A stretch of 64,000 nt of DNA from Siderastrea siderea (lineage: Eukaryota; Cnidaria; Anthozoa; Scleractinia; Rhizangiidae): the NCBI GenBank assembly GCA_964030785.1, contig OZ034966.1, positions 4,183,552 through 4,247,551 of the forward strand, read 5' to 3'. Within the stretch, counting starts at the first letter, position 1. Each line of letters starts with the position of its first letter. The notes under the pieces were generated by a model. The model was given only the letters and a program-made list of their open reading frames with translations, had not been told where the DNA came from and made no database searches. A program made the translations under genes and the position numbers. Shown here one piece after another: positions 13,901 through 23,900 of this stretch.

Positions 13901-16900
13901 GTGCTGTCTCTTAATTTTCATATGTGTAGATTCTAGTGGCTGCACACGGCAGTTTGCAGCTGATAATAGGTAGATTTTACCAAATGACGAAGTAAGGTAC
14001 CGAGAAAAGTGGGTGTGACGACGTCACGTTGCTGTTAGAAAAGTTAAAGAAAATCTCTAAGTGCTTTTAAAACAAAACTGATTGTTCATCTAAAAACGCT
14101 ATTCCCCGCCCTATCATTTTTGTTGCACTTTCCTTATCACCAACTCTTGTCTTATTTTACAGTGTCAGGATCTCATAACTGACTGTGTATCAAGTTCATT
14201 CACATTGTACTCACCAAAATAAGTGAACTTAAACGAAAATCCTTTTCTTTGCACAATCGCGTCGGAGTGGAATGATATCAGTGCATAGTGCCCAGTTACA
14301 ACAACACTCTCTCCAGTCCGCTGACCACAAAACTTACCATATGTCTGATGGTTGTCATTAGAAATCATTAAATAGTCATATCTGTAGAGATAGAGATGTA
14401 TTTAGCTCTTTCCACATTGTAAATGACGAGACTAGAAAGAGATTGATTTTAAATTTACTGCCGCAGTAGCCCCTTTTAAATATCATAAACAGTGTCAAGA
14501 AATAAAACTGAAACTCAACTGAAAGTCATGCCTGGTTATGCTTATGCGCAGCACCGGGTACCTGAATTTTCATATTTATTTAATGGCGGAACGGCTCGGT
14601 TTCATCCCCAAGAAAACAAGAATAGTGGTGAGAAAAGAAAGTAAAAGAAGTGCAACCCTTTGTTGTTTCTAAAAGCTACAGACAGCTCTTTAATTCCATC
14701 AGGTAAGCTTGAAGCTCTGCCGCTTAGTTGTCCTCGGGATGGAGAATGCTCATTAAGACCACAGTTGGTATTAGCAACAGATGAAAATGCACTTTAGCCA
14801 GCTCCTAGCTTAACCGTCCACCCTTAGTCCGCCATAAAGCAGCAGGCCAGATCCTACAGAAACCAATTTATGAAGATCTGCATGAACCTCCTGGAATGGA
14901 TGAGGTCAAGAGAGCGATCGAGCAGATGGACATTGGCAAGGTATTCGGCAAGAGAGGTGTCATCTGAGAATTTTCTAGCTTTGCAAATTTGTGAAGCAAG
15001 GCTTTGTGCTTGTTCCAGCTTCCTTCTACCCGTATTTTACCCAAGTGATACTGCAGGTTGCTAGAGGCCTAAAACTAGGCAGCTACTTCAAATACCTCCT
15101 GGACGGCTGACTTTTTGACCTGCAATTTCTTGCTCCATGCAAACAATTAGACACAAACAAACTTCTCACCGAAAAGTTTTTTCTCTCAACTTATACGCTT
15201 TGTGGCCCACCAATAGAACCGAGCACCTCCGCACAATTTAAGACAAAATTCCTGATACAATCAAGCTGTTCGGTCCTGCAACCAGCTCAATAACACAAAG
15301 GCCCTCCCACAGTACTAAATCCCCAGAAAGAATTTCTCTGTAGGGCCCGCCTGAATTGCCATCCACCAGCTGAAGAACCTACAGTCACAGTTTTGAGTAA
15401 AACACAAAAATTGGGATTGATCAACTGAGTTTGTAAGGTAAATTGCACACCGTAGAGAAATTGAAAGCTGATGTTTCGATCGTTAGCCCTATGTCAGAGC
15501 AAATCAAGGAATAGTGTGTTTTGCATAGTTTATATGGACAACGAAAGAGCTACGCTGCATGTTGGTGAAAACATGACACAGGTATATAAACAATAATAAG
15601 CTTAGTTGAATGAAAGGTGTTCGTTAATACCGTGGGCATTTAAGTGTACTAATTTAAAAAATGAATTTAGTTTGCTCTAGATCTTTACGGCTTTTTGTGT
15701 TGCCGTGATGTAGGGAAAGGCCGCGGACCGTCGTGTGTTGGCTAGAATGATCAGAGAGATTGAAGTGTAGGGGGACTGGTTTGGATGTGTCCTTGTCATT
15801 TCTTTCGACGTTTGGCATAGCATATATACAGAAATGAATAATCGATAATATTAATGTCTTAACTTACCTACACGATGATACATTTTCTACGTCGAAATGA
15901 ACAAAATTAATTTTCATCACGCTATCGTGTGGTATATGAACCCAATAATTGCAGTCCATGTTGTTTGGGTAGCCTGTGGGATATCCTGGACTTTTCAGTA
16001 TGTTTCCTACCACCGAGCCACATCCTATTAAACCAAAAACGCCCTTTTTATGTTTAGCCTTTAAGAATTACATTTGTGGGCCCGTTTCTGTAAAACTGCA
16101 GAGGATGGGAATTTTAGCTTGACCTTGATAGATTTCAATGATCTATCTCTTACCACCTTGTCTATAGGGTAATCTTTATTCCAAAGTGTGTTGGGTTTAA
16201 ACCTTTATAAGTTATTTTAATCCAGGAATTCTCAAAGTGGACCTTGCCCGGTTCATCAGCTATATCAGCTGCTTTTCTTGCATGCCACTTAGCCCCTACA
16301 TTCGACATATCTCGGCTTAGTGGAATCGTGATCATGGGTCGAGCTATACAAGGTTCCCGGGGAAGGTACTTCCTTATATACTCTATATAGGTATATGCCG
16401 CCTGATAGGGTAGGGTTTTTGAGGTGCTCAGTCCTTAAATAGGGTATCCTTTTTGGTATTTTTTTGGTATTGTGATCCTTAGATGTCCCTTAGATATAGG
16501 GTCACTAAATTGCAGTATCAACCTCAACGCGCAAAATGAAAAAGATATGGTCTGTTAAAGTTGTACTACACGCCCGAATACACGTCTAATATTCTATGCT
16601 TGATGCTAAACGTCCGTGTACAGAGGAAACGAAATAAAACGACCTATCAGTTATACAATTATGAGTTGTCCCCCCCCCCCCCCCCCCGGGACAAGGTTTC
16701 GGTAAATAATATTAAGTTTAGGCTTTAAGATCCAAATTGTCTTTCCGAAACAAAATGTCAAATGATATCAAGTTTAGGCTCATTTAGACGAAACTTCTCT
16801 TTTGGAAAAAAGGGCAAAATCTAATTAGATTTATACCACTACTGGTATCTAACACCTCGTGCTATTCTTGTTCTTGGTGTCCAAATATGACATTTGAAAA

Positions 16901-17048
16901 ATTTAATTGTGGTTCCAGTAGTAGCCGTGTAGCAGTGGTGATTCCATGCTAACTAAACAACGAAATAAACTGTCCTCTTACCTTGTCCAGCAACGGTACC
17001 ATCATCTTCATTCCCCATTAACAGGAATAGAAGCAAGATTATTTTCAT
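391..17048 (-). CDS. Receptor copy A: CUB-Ig-LRR-Cys-rich polytopic membrane protein (3' end outside window)
   Basis: Spliced minus-strand gene. Exons in transcript order: 17048-16982, 16024-15868, 14381-14215, 13579-13346, 12912-12795, 12096-12025, 11458-11387, 11245-11174, 10275-10204, 8703-8632, 7200-7129, 6916-6845, 6013-5924, 5691-5620, 5286-5206, 3655-3444, 2680-2555, 1959-391. Together 3397 nt with no internal stop, about 1132 residues, ending in phase 1 at a GTAAGA donor; the tail exon must lie left of position 1. Order: signal peptide, CUB, Ig, LRR N-cap, 10 LRR-type exons, two GCC2/GCC3-type Cys modules, a Cys-rich EGF-like stretch and a multi-pass membrane domain. Most donors are GTAAG- or GTGAG-type. 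Exon phases match the paralogue at 20122-49877. Likely a cell-surface receptor by architecture; ligand and signalling are unknown. If the last intron is retained, translation stops at 359-361. Confidence 0.85.
2399..2520. repeat. Dispersed repeat, copy 1 (TATCAACTCAGTTGATAA family)
   Basis: Carries the ATTTATCAA-TTGAGTTGAT and TTTACATTATCAACTCAGTT motifs around a GAATTTCTTTACG.GGG core, shared with 15393-15660 and 29918-30190. Confidence 0.5.
2555..3655 (-). CDS. Copy A Cys-rich GCC2/GCC3-type exons
   Basis: Two exons, 3655-3444 (212 nt) and 2680-2555 (126 nt). They carry FLPCPLGTFSN...GCIKCPPG and CKLCPTGSFVPF...CKSCPLG, the C-P-x-G-x-[YF] ... C-x-x-C-P-G pattern of ephrin-receptor-like (GCC2_GCC3) modules. 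The first exon is 15 nt longer than in copy B (5-residue insertion in its N-terminal part). Confidence 0.85.
5206..12096 (-). CDS. Copy A LRR exon array (10 exons)
   Basis: Seven 72-nt exons (12096-12025, 11458-11387, 11245-11174, 10275-10204, 8703-8632, 7200-7129, 6916-6845), then 90 nt (6013-5924), 72 nt (5691-5620) and 81 nt (5286-5206), all phase 2 to 2. Each 72-nt exon codes a 24-residue repeat of the pattern LSSNAI.FLPE.VFA.L..L..L. The later ones are more divergent and form the C-terminal part of the solenoid. The 81-nt exon ends at a weaker donor, GTGATG, whose TGA would be an in-frame stop if unspliced. One repeat fewer than copy B. Confidence 0.85.
6025..6055. repeat. (AAAT)n microsatellite
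   Basis: About seven AAAT units directly upstream, in transcript order, of the 90-nt LRR exon of copy A. Confidence 0.9.
7923..8078. repeat. Hairpin element (inverted repeat)
   Basis: Left AAACAATTATTGGACGA...AAAATATCGTGATTTGTCAG pairs with right CTGACAAATCACGATATTTT...TTCAATAATTGTTTT. Arms about 70 bp with a short GCCGAAGGCAGAGGC centre. No coding content. Confidence 0.7.
9474..9632. repeat. Hairpin element (inverted repeat)
   Basis: GCGGTTTGAGGGTGTTTTTA (9482-9501) is inverted at 9605-9624 (TAAAAACACCCTCAAACCGC); the arms extend to CTTGCA / TGCAAG. It sits in a G/C-richer island (9400-9660) unlike its surroundings. Confidence 0.65.
10781..10826. repeat. (AGA)n microsatellite
   Basis: About 15 units of AGA/GAA in a copy A intron. 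Confidence 0.95.
12396..12650 (+). pseudogene. LINE reverse-transcriptase C-terminal remnant
   Basis: The plus-strand frame reads HGLPVYGASEPDLNIIRN then LDRCHKRRFISYPISIKDLL and, after a frame change, HPLGPYILSKK. This is the typical extreme C-terminus of non-LTR retrotransposon RT ORFs (LP.YG ... RC.KRR ... LL). Broken by a stop (VDN then TAA) and a shift. Lies in a copy A intron, opposite to the gene. Confidence 0.65.
12795..12912 (-). CDS. Copy A exon 5: LRR N-terminal cap
   Basis: 118 nt, phase 1 to phase 2. Four cysteines in DCGPNC, ACRNLSSF and LKCVPTTT correspond to an LRRNT-like cap before the repeats. Copy B has the same length and cysteines. Confidence 0.82.
13346..13579 (-). CDS. 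Copy A exon 4: immunoglobulin domain
   Basis: 234 nt, phase 1 to phase 1, the classic symmetric Ig exon. Core motif: L.C.VSGTPP (first Cys) and EEGNYTCIANSSYG (Y-x-C with second Cys), an I-set or C2-like Ig fold. Several N-x-S/T sites. The same length and splice phase are kept in copy B. Confidence 0.88.
14215..14381 (-). CDS. Copy A exon 3: C-terminal half of CUB domain
   Basis: 167 nt, identical in length to copy B. Encodes YDYLMISNDN, FCGQRTGE and LISFHSDAIVQRKGF, the conserved CUB core (YD-L-I ... CG ... L-F-SD ... GF). Flanked by a TCTACAG acceptor and a GTGAGT donor. Confidence 0.88.
14857..15120 (+). pseudogene. LINE reverse-transcriptase remnant with internal deletion
   Basis: The frame reads EDLHEPPGMDEVKRAIEQMD then IGK.FGKRGVI (cf. 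PPT..EV..AI..M..GKA.G.DGI in RTE/CR1-like RTs). After a stop and a gap comes KQGFVLVPASFYPYFTQV with LDG.LFDL (cf. KQGC.L.P.LF). The catalytic middle is missing, so it is inactive. It lies in the intron splitting the copy A CUB domain. Confidence 0.6.
15393..15660. repeat. Dispersed repeat, copy 2 (TATCAACTCAGTTGATAA family)
   Basis: Contains ACCGTAGAGAAATTGAAAGC and TTTCGATCGTTAGCCC, near-identical to the copy at 29918-30190. Resembles a repeat common in cnidarian genomes, possibly the tail of a Penelope-like element (inference). Confidence 0.5.
15868..16024 (-). CDS. Copy A exon 2: N-terminal half of CUB domain
   Basis: 157 nt, the same length as the copy B exon. Encodes the CUB hallmark GCGSVVGN...SPGYPTGYPNNMDC.YW.I/VP, with the two spaced cysteines and the GYP.NYPNN-type turn. 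CUB is an extracellular beta-sandwich for protein or glycan binding. Ends in a Cys-Arg codon split across the next junction. Confidence 0.88.
16982..17048 (-). CDS. Copy A exon 1: start codon and signal peptide
   Basis: Starts MKIILLLFLLMGNED: a Lys, then a hydrophobic Leu/Ile run, typical of a secretory signal peptide. The start is chosen because the ACTGCATCATG context and the MKII start are shared with copy B. The exon ends in phase 1 before a GTAAG donor. An AATAAA-like A/T-rich motif lies a short way upstream; I cannot tell whether it works as a TATA box. Confidence 0.8.
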
Positions 17049-20000
17049 GATGCAGTTGTGTTATCAAAGACACCTTTATTGTGTGGTAACTAACATTTCT
17101 CCTGATGGCGGCCGAGAGGAAAATGGGGACCAATACTGCTGTTTCCCGGAGTTCTATTCGTGGACGTAGTTAAAGACTAAAATTATGGGCCATTTTCACT
17201 TGGGTCACACTCAAGTAAAGCCTTTTGTAAAATTATAAAGCGTTGAACGTAAGCAAGCTCATAGAGACAAAACAAAAACCGTGAGGTGAACACAATTAAA
17301 GTAGCAGTTTAGACAAAGAGGTATGATTGAACGCATCCGCATTATTACGCATACTATATAATCAATTTTGAGAAATAAACATGTTTCGACACCTGTAGTC
17401 GTTAGAATACTGCTTGCAGTGGGATGTTGCATTTAAATTAACCGTCAAACTGTGATTAGAATTTTGATAATGACAAACCGTAACTAAAAAGCAACAGAAT
17501 ACTCGATAACACTGTCGAAATATATTCCGTTTTAAGAGTATTGCCGGCTTTATCTCTCAAAATCGTGACTTGCTTTCTACTTACAAGACCGTTGGTGAAT
17601 AACCAAACGTTGTTTAAGTTAATGAACAGCGCTCCAAGCACAGGCGTTCCTCCACCCAGTTCAATCAATGACCCATTTAACCGTTGCGTTGGTCCTATTC
17701 GAGATTTGTTTATTGGAAAAGAAGGAGAAGCAGTTAAAATTATTTCAGATTTTTGCGCACTTTTTGTGCGTTCTGTCCGTTAAGGAAAAAACACGATAAG
17801 TTCCTCAAATTCAGAAATATGACCTCAACTATATGGCTCATATATGCCATATGGCCTCATTTTTCACGGTGAACTGTCGCATCCTGGGTTCACTCGGAGA
17901 AGCTTTCAAAATAAATCTATTTGATCTAGTTTTGCAAATTCTCCGACCAAATAAACGACACCAACGTTAGTTGTGAACTCTCGGAGCGGTTCTCTGAACG
18001 CTGATTGGTCAGCTCTATGCATTGGCCAAGTAATAACTCAGTCAGATTCTAATTGTCAAACAACAGGAATCAAACCAATATTGATGGGCCATGTAATCTC
18101 AAGAAAATTGACAAAGGCCTGGTCATTCTAAAAATGCAGAGCCGAGGCTTTTGTAAAACTATCCGCTCTCTGGATAAAGTACAGTCAATAACTAATATAT
18201 AAAATATGCATGATACGTTTCATTTGCAGCATAATAATCTGTACACTGGATAAAGGTGTTCAATCTGGAAAAAAAGGGGTCAAGTTCAATGATATGTTGT
18301 ATCTCAAAGTTATTTTATTGAATTCATTATACACTTCTCAGAGGTCCCACGAAGCCATTAAACGTAATCATTTCTCATTGTTTATCAAAACTGACCGACC
18401 ATATGGTAAGAAGTCGAATTCAATTTGTCTTGGAGAACTCACAGCAACTTCGAAAGATTGCTGCAATAAATTCATGAATAACAGGCCACTCTATACTGCA
18501 GTCATCTGGAAGCGGCGTCAACTTTAATACAATACGAGTTTCCAATCTGAAAGAAGGGCGCTTTTCGGGATCCATGCATAAATCCCTAGAGACGAGGGGA
18601 TAAAATGTATTTCTTTGTACACAAACTCTGGATAAAGAGATTTTTGCCCTTGATAAAACCATCCTCTCTTTGTACAACCAGAGAGTTTAAATCAATTTTT
18701 CTATATCAGAATTAGACATGCTGAAGTTGGTTTGATGCCTTTAGTTGCTTGGCAATCAGAACCCATTATTCAGGTAACTAACTTAGTAGTGACCGATCAG
18801 CACACAACCAATAAAAAACAAGTACAGTTGGTGGTAGTTTAATTGACTGGGAATCAAGAGAAAATTGTCAAACAGCGCAGCCTGAACTGAATTACTGCTG
18901 GTGAAAAGTGAAATGGAACCGACGATAATTGGATTTTTTGAACGGGAAGGCGTATACCTCCCCGGAGGGGGGGGTGGGGCTCAAATATATTAGCGACGAA
19001 AAGACCTTTTTTGGGATTGAAATTAACGACGATCTGGGACTTTTTTGGCTTAGAAATTTTCTGATGGACATATTATTGGCTCAGAAGATTTGGACAGGAC
19101 TAATTCTAGGGCTGATAAAAAGCGTGCTATCCCAGAGTTCTTAATTTTATATCAAACAATTGTATCTGTTGAGTTTCATTAACATACAGAATTCCGTTTA
19201 TCCCGCCTGTCGGGTTCATGGGACTGTCTTCGACTCTCCTGGTTTTTCTTTGTTTATGCAGATAGAAAAGGAGGGTTTTCTTTCTTATGCAGATGAAAAG
19301 GATCTTTCTAAGGTTACGTTCTGTGCCTTTGGACTTTTTTGGGTATTCATTCGCACCTTCCCGTCGCTTATATATACACCTGTGCAACCCCCTCGGGGGA
19401 TGTATGTCCTGTTTTTCTCTTGAACAGGTGAATAACACCTGATAAAAAAATACTGTAAAAAATCTCTGATTTGTGTTCTTTTAATAGGCCAAGCCAATGT
19501 TCTAAAACATTTTCACTGAAAAAATTGTTTTCAAAATTGTCTTTGAGCACAAATTGCTCCATTTAAAAAACACATGGCCTGACCTAAAACAAATATATTA
19601 TTATCAGTCTTCCTCTTGCATTCAAGACTGCATTTAAGACGTGCCACTTAGTTTATGAACTACTTTGATTCAAACCCACGTGAAGGTTAAACTATAGGTT
19701 ATCGATTGGAAAAGACGAACGTAGACCTTCGACATGTATAACAATGATACCGACTGTGAGTGTGCCTTATGGTAAGAATAAGAACAGAGTTTCTTGGTTG
19801 CATTCACCATAAATTTATAATCTACATAAGATTATATACAATGCTTAACAATTTACCGAAAAACTCTCTCTTTCAATGAAAAAAAAAACAATTTGATGTG
19901 AAATTCAGCCTTCAATCTTTTCGATTTTTTTCACTGATAACCTGAAGCTATATTAAAAGGTTATAACCACTACGGAACATGTGGCGAAGAATATTGTTTA

Positions 20001-20121
20001 GGGCTTATTTAGGTGAACTATGCAGTATTATCCTTTTCTCTCATGCTATCTGCAGGACTATGATGGTCAGACAATAACTGTGCATCCTTTGAGTGATTTA
20101 TACTGAAAATATTACTGCATC
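17049..20121. promoter_or_regulatory. Shared intergenic region between divergent receptor genes
   Basis: About 3.07 kb between the two start codons, so promoters for both genes should lie here. I recognise no coding gene. The stretch near 18930-19430 has two facing C/G-rich motifs (at about 18960 and 19390) and several short stop-free frames, and looks like an old dispersed repeat. The last few bases before each ATG (ACTGCATC) are shared by both copies, which suggests the duplicated segment reached into the 5' leader. Confidence 0.4.
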
Positions 20122-20191
20122 ATGAAAATAATCTCAGTCCTCCTTTTAGTTTTAATGTGGAATGTAAAGGACAGCGCTGTTGCTGTACAAG
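20122..20191 (+). CDS. Copy B exon 1: signal peptide
   Basis: Starts MKIISVLLLVLMWNVKDSA, a hydrophobic leader, ending in phase 1 before a GTAAGC donor. Three nt longer than in copy A. This ATG is chosen for conservation with copy A and because the CUB exon follows in frame. Confidence 0.8.
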
Positions 20192-20950
20192 GTAAGCAAA
20201 TGCACTCAGCAACAATTGCTTAGCATTAGTGTAACCATTTCTATGTGCCGTTTAAACTAATGGGAAAAGTTCAAATTCAATATTCCGGGAAGGAGAATTG
20301 CTTTGGCCAGAATGAGCAAAAAGGAAAATGTATGGAGTGAGTTTAATTCTGGGTTTGGCTGCAATAAAATTGTGGTGGTGGTGTTGTCGAAAACAAGAGA
20401 ATTGTGGTGGTGGTGAATACAATAGAATCGTGGTGGTGAAAGCAATAGAATTGTGATGTTGGTGTTGGTGGTGGTGGCGGTAAAAACAATACAATTGTCA
20501 GGTGGTGGATCAATAGAATTCTGATGATGGTGGTGGTGGCGAAAACTATAGGATTGTGGTCGTGCCGGTGCGGGTGGTGGTCTTGGAACAATAGAATTAT
20601 GGTGGAGGTGGCGATGGTGTAGGAAGAGGAGGAAGAGGAGAAGAAGGAGGAGGAGGAGGAAGGAAATAAGACTTTGATTGTGTAGGAAGAATTATCATTA
20701 ATTTAGCTGCCGAGAATCAATGAAGCTGAAAAAGCTTATCTATAATTGAATAGTAATGCCTGTCTGCAGTGGATATTGAATGCAGAAAGAATGGACGCTT
20801 GTGTAATTACGTCACGTGAATGACAATAGATTATGACGTCATTGAAGATCCCGGGAATACGCTAACGAGATTCCACAGCATTTTATTCATGAGATACAGA
20901 CAATAGCCTATGACGCCATCGATGTTGAAGTATTCCACCACAAAAAATAA

Positions 20951-20985
<35 letters not shown>

Positions 20986-23900
20986 GGATTAACTGGTCCC
21001 TCCCATACTACTCAGTATAATACTGAGAAGTGAACATAACACTAAAGGTTCTTGTTTCCTTTGAGAGGCTGTGGTAGAGTCCAAGGAAACGAACTTAAGA
21101 GTCCAGGATATCCTAAAGGCTACCCAAACAACATGGACTGTAATTACTGGATTCATATTCCCCACGGTATGGTGATGGAAATTAACTTCCGTGATTTTGA
21201 AGTGGAGAATGCGACATCTTGCAGGTGAGTTAAGTCAAATATAGTTCTTAATGCATGCTTTTCCCTGATCTGCTGTAATATTTCCGTATTACTGCTATGT
21301 ATGAGGCATGGAGTTTGATTGAATTACCCGCCTAAAAGATTTTTCCAGTTTTAGTTCAATTTTGATTCACATTGCCGGGATTGCACTTTGTGTTGTTTCT
21401 TTTGACAAGAAACCTTATTCCACATTGCCTATCTACCGCCACAAACTTTTGTGGTTAACCGCTGGGATGGACTAACATCCAGGGAGGAGAAGTGATGTTC
21501 CTAGTTGATTATAGTACAGAAGCCTGAGTTAAGTGTCGGCCCCGTAGACGACTCGCAGCGCCATGCATATGCGACTTAACTAATTAAACAATAGAGTTCT
21601 TCTGTCGAAGGCACTATCGTGTGATAGGTTGCCCGAGGAAATTTGATGTTCACAACAAATATTATCCCGAGAACGTAGTTCGAGGGCTTATATGACGTTT
21701 GAACGTCAAATTTCCGAGGGAACCTATCACACGTAGGGCCTGAGACAGAAGGACTCTATTGTTTTTATTGTACAAAGCAGAATTTTGAGCGAAAAAATGC
21801 TGACAATTGCAATGCGATTATCATGTCATGAGAAATGGAGCGGGAAAGCCCTCAAGGTGATTGACATTTTAATGCACGTTCTTCATTTCTAATAAATAAA
21901 TTTACACTGGAATGGTTAAAAAGCTAGCAATTTTTTTCACCGAAAATTGCCAAAAACGGGCACTGATACACTGACAGGCGCCCAGTGAGGAGAGACACTA
22001 TTGTGTCACTTGATCAATTTTGACCAATGGGAGCACGCCAAATTTTAGCGTTGTACTTACGTCTTTTAATTATCATTCACGAGGCGTTTTACCAGCAACC
22101 CATGAAATCCAAGATGGGCAATTTGCCTCATATGACTTACCGCTTGACAAGCCACGATCATCTACTACCGGTTCATTCGATTTCGTTTCATAGAATCGTG
22201 AAATAAAAACGCTATTACGTTATTTAGAAGAGCGAAAAACAACACAACCTTTAAAACTGCAAACACAATTTCTTTTTCCGGTGACGTAGATAATATATTT
22301 TTTCCAAATTTATGAATTAATTTCTGAGGTTTTAAAGCACGTTATTGGGGCAGTACATTTATAGCAAGTCTCCTCCAAAACTGGTGATTTAAGATCGTGG
22401 TAAGTACTCAACAATTCTTCTTCTCTGCAGGTATGACTATTTGATGATTTCTAATGACAACCACCAGACATTTGGTACGTTCTGTGGTCAGAGAACTGGG
22501 GAGAACATTGTTGTATTCGGGCACTATGCACTATTATCATTCCACTCAGACGTAATTGTGCAACGAAGAGGATTTAGGATAACGCTCACTCCTTTTGGTG
22601 AGTACAAGGTGATTGCTGGTTGATACTTCAAAATACAGTGAGGCATGGTTTAGTGAGTCACATAACGAAAGTCCACGCACCTAACTAACAAAACGAAAAA
22701 AGATTTGAGAGTGATACATCGTGGAAATATAGCGGTGTTCATTTGAGTGTCGTAAAACCAAAACCAAAGTCATTTACTCAACTAACCAATCACAACAGAT
22801 TCAAACAACGTAATGAACCAATCAAAACGCAAAACAAATCCATGCGGCTGGCGAGAAAACGCGAGCTACGTGCGTGCGGGAAAACGATTACGCTTTATTT
22901 TGGTGTTACTTCTGATTGTTTGAGAAAATGGCGCGAGATTTTTTAACCAATCACAGAGTGAGGTAAAGCAATACGTCCAATACCGAAGCAAACGCAGGTT
23001 ATTTTTGACGCTCAATTGAAAACAACTTTATAAAAGGTGGCATTTTCGCTAAATTATGGAGGCGATGCATTGACGTGTTTAAGTAGATCCTTAAGTTTGA
23101 TCACAATGATTCTGAGTTGACCTTGGTGTTTATTTTTTTAATGTGTGCGAATGTTGATTTTTCATTTGCAATGCATCAGTACATGATCAGTTTTGGAGCC
23201 TTTGCTATGCATTTCCCTACAATGACGTTTCAGTCATTAGTAAATATTTTTTTCACTTGCTATTGTCTTGACAAAATAACTTTTTGGAAGGGAAATATTT
23301 TCGAGGAAACATTTTATCCCTTATAGGGTTTCAGCTAACATTTGCATGGGAGTTTTCGTGTAATGAGATAAGTAAAAATCTGAAGATTTAGTTCTTCTGG
23401 CTATTTATTTAACCATAGCTTTATCCAACATTGAGCAACTTAATTTTGTTTATTTGCAACCAAGTTTAAATTACAGAATCGTTGAAAAAGAAGTGCATAA
23501 AGGAAAATTACGAGGAATCCCAAAGAAACCATGAGGCTCATACAGCTTGGGCTTCCTCGACTAATGTTAAATTACAATATATAGAACGACAGTGGTGAGG
23601 TAAGATAACAATTACTAATAATATACGATAACGAGAGGCGAAAAGAAAAAAAGAAATTAAAAAAATACACCCTCAATTAAAAAAACACGCCCTTTGTTTG
23701 TCCTGTTGTGGTTAACCTGCCTTAATTTTATGAACCTAACCTTTGATTTACCGAGGGGAATTGCAAATGTAATTTAAGTTCCCTGATTTTTTTTAACCCT
23801 GATTTCAATTCCTTTTTTCATCAGCTCCGCCAAGAGTAATTTCACCAGACCCTGTAGTACGAACATTATCAGGATATACTTTGTCATGTTTAACTTCTGG

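Noticed and set aside
20252..20591. His/Pro/Thr-rich minus-strand frames
   Set aside because: Translation of the GGT-rich satellite; no splice or homology support.
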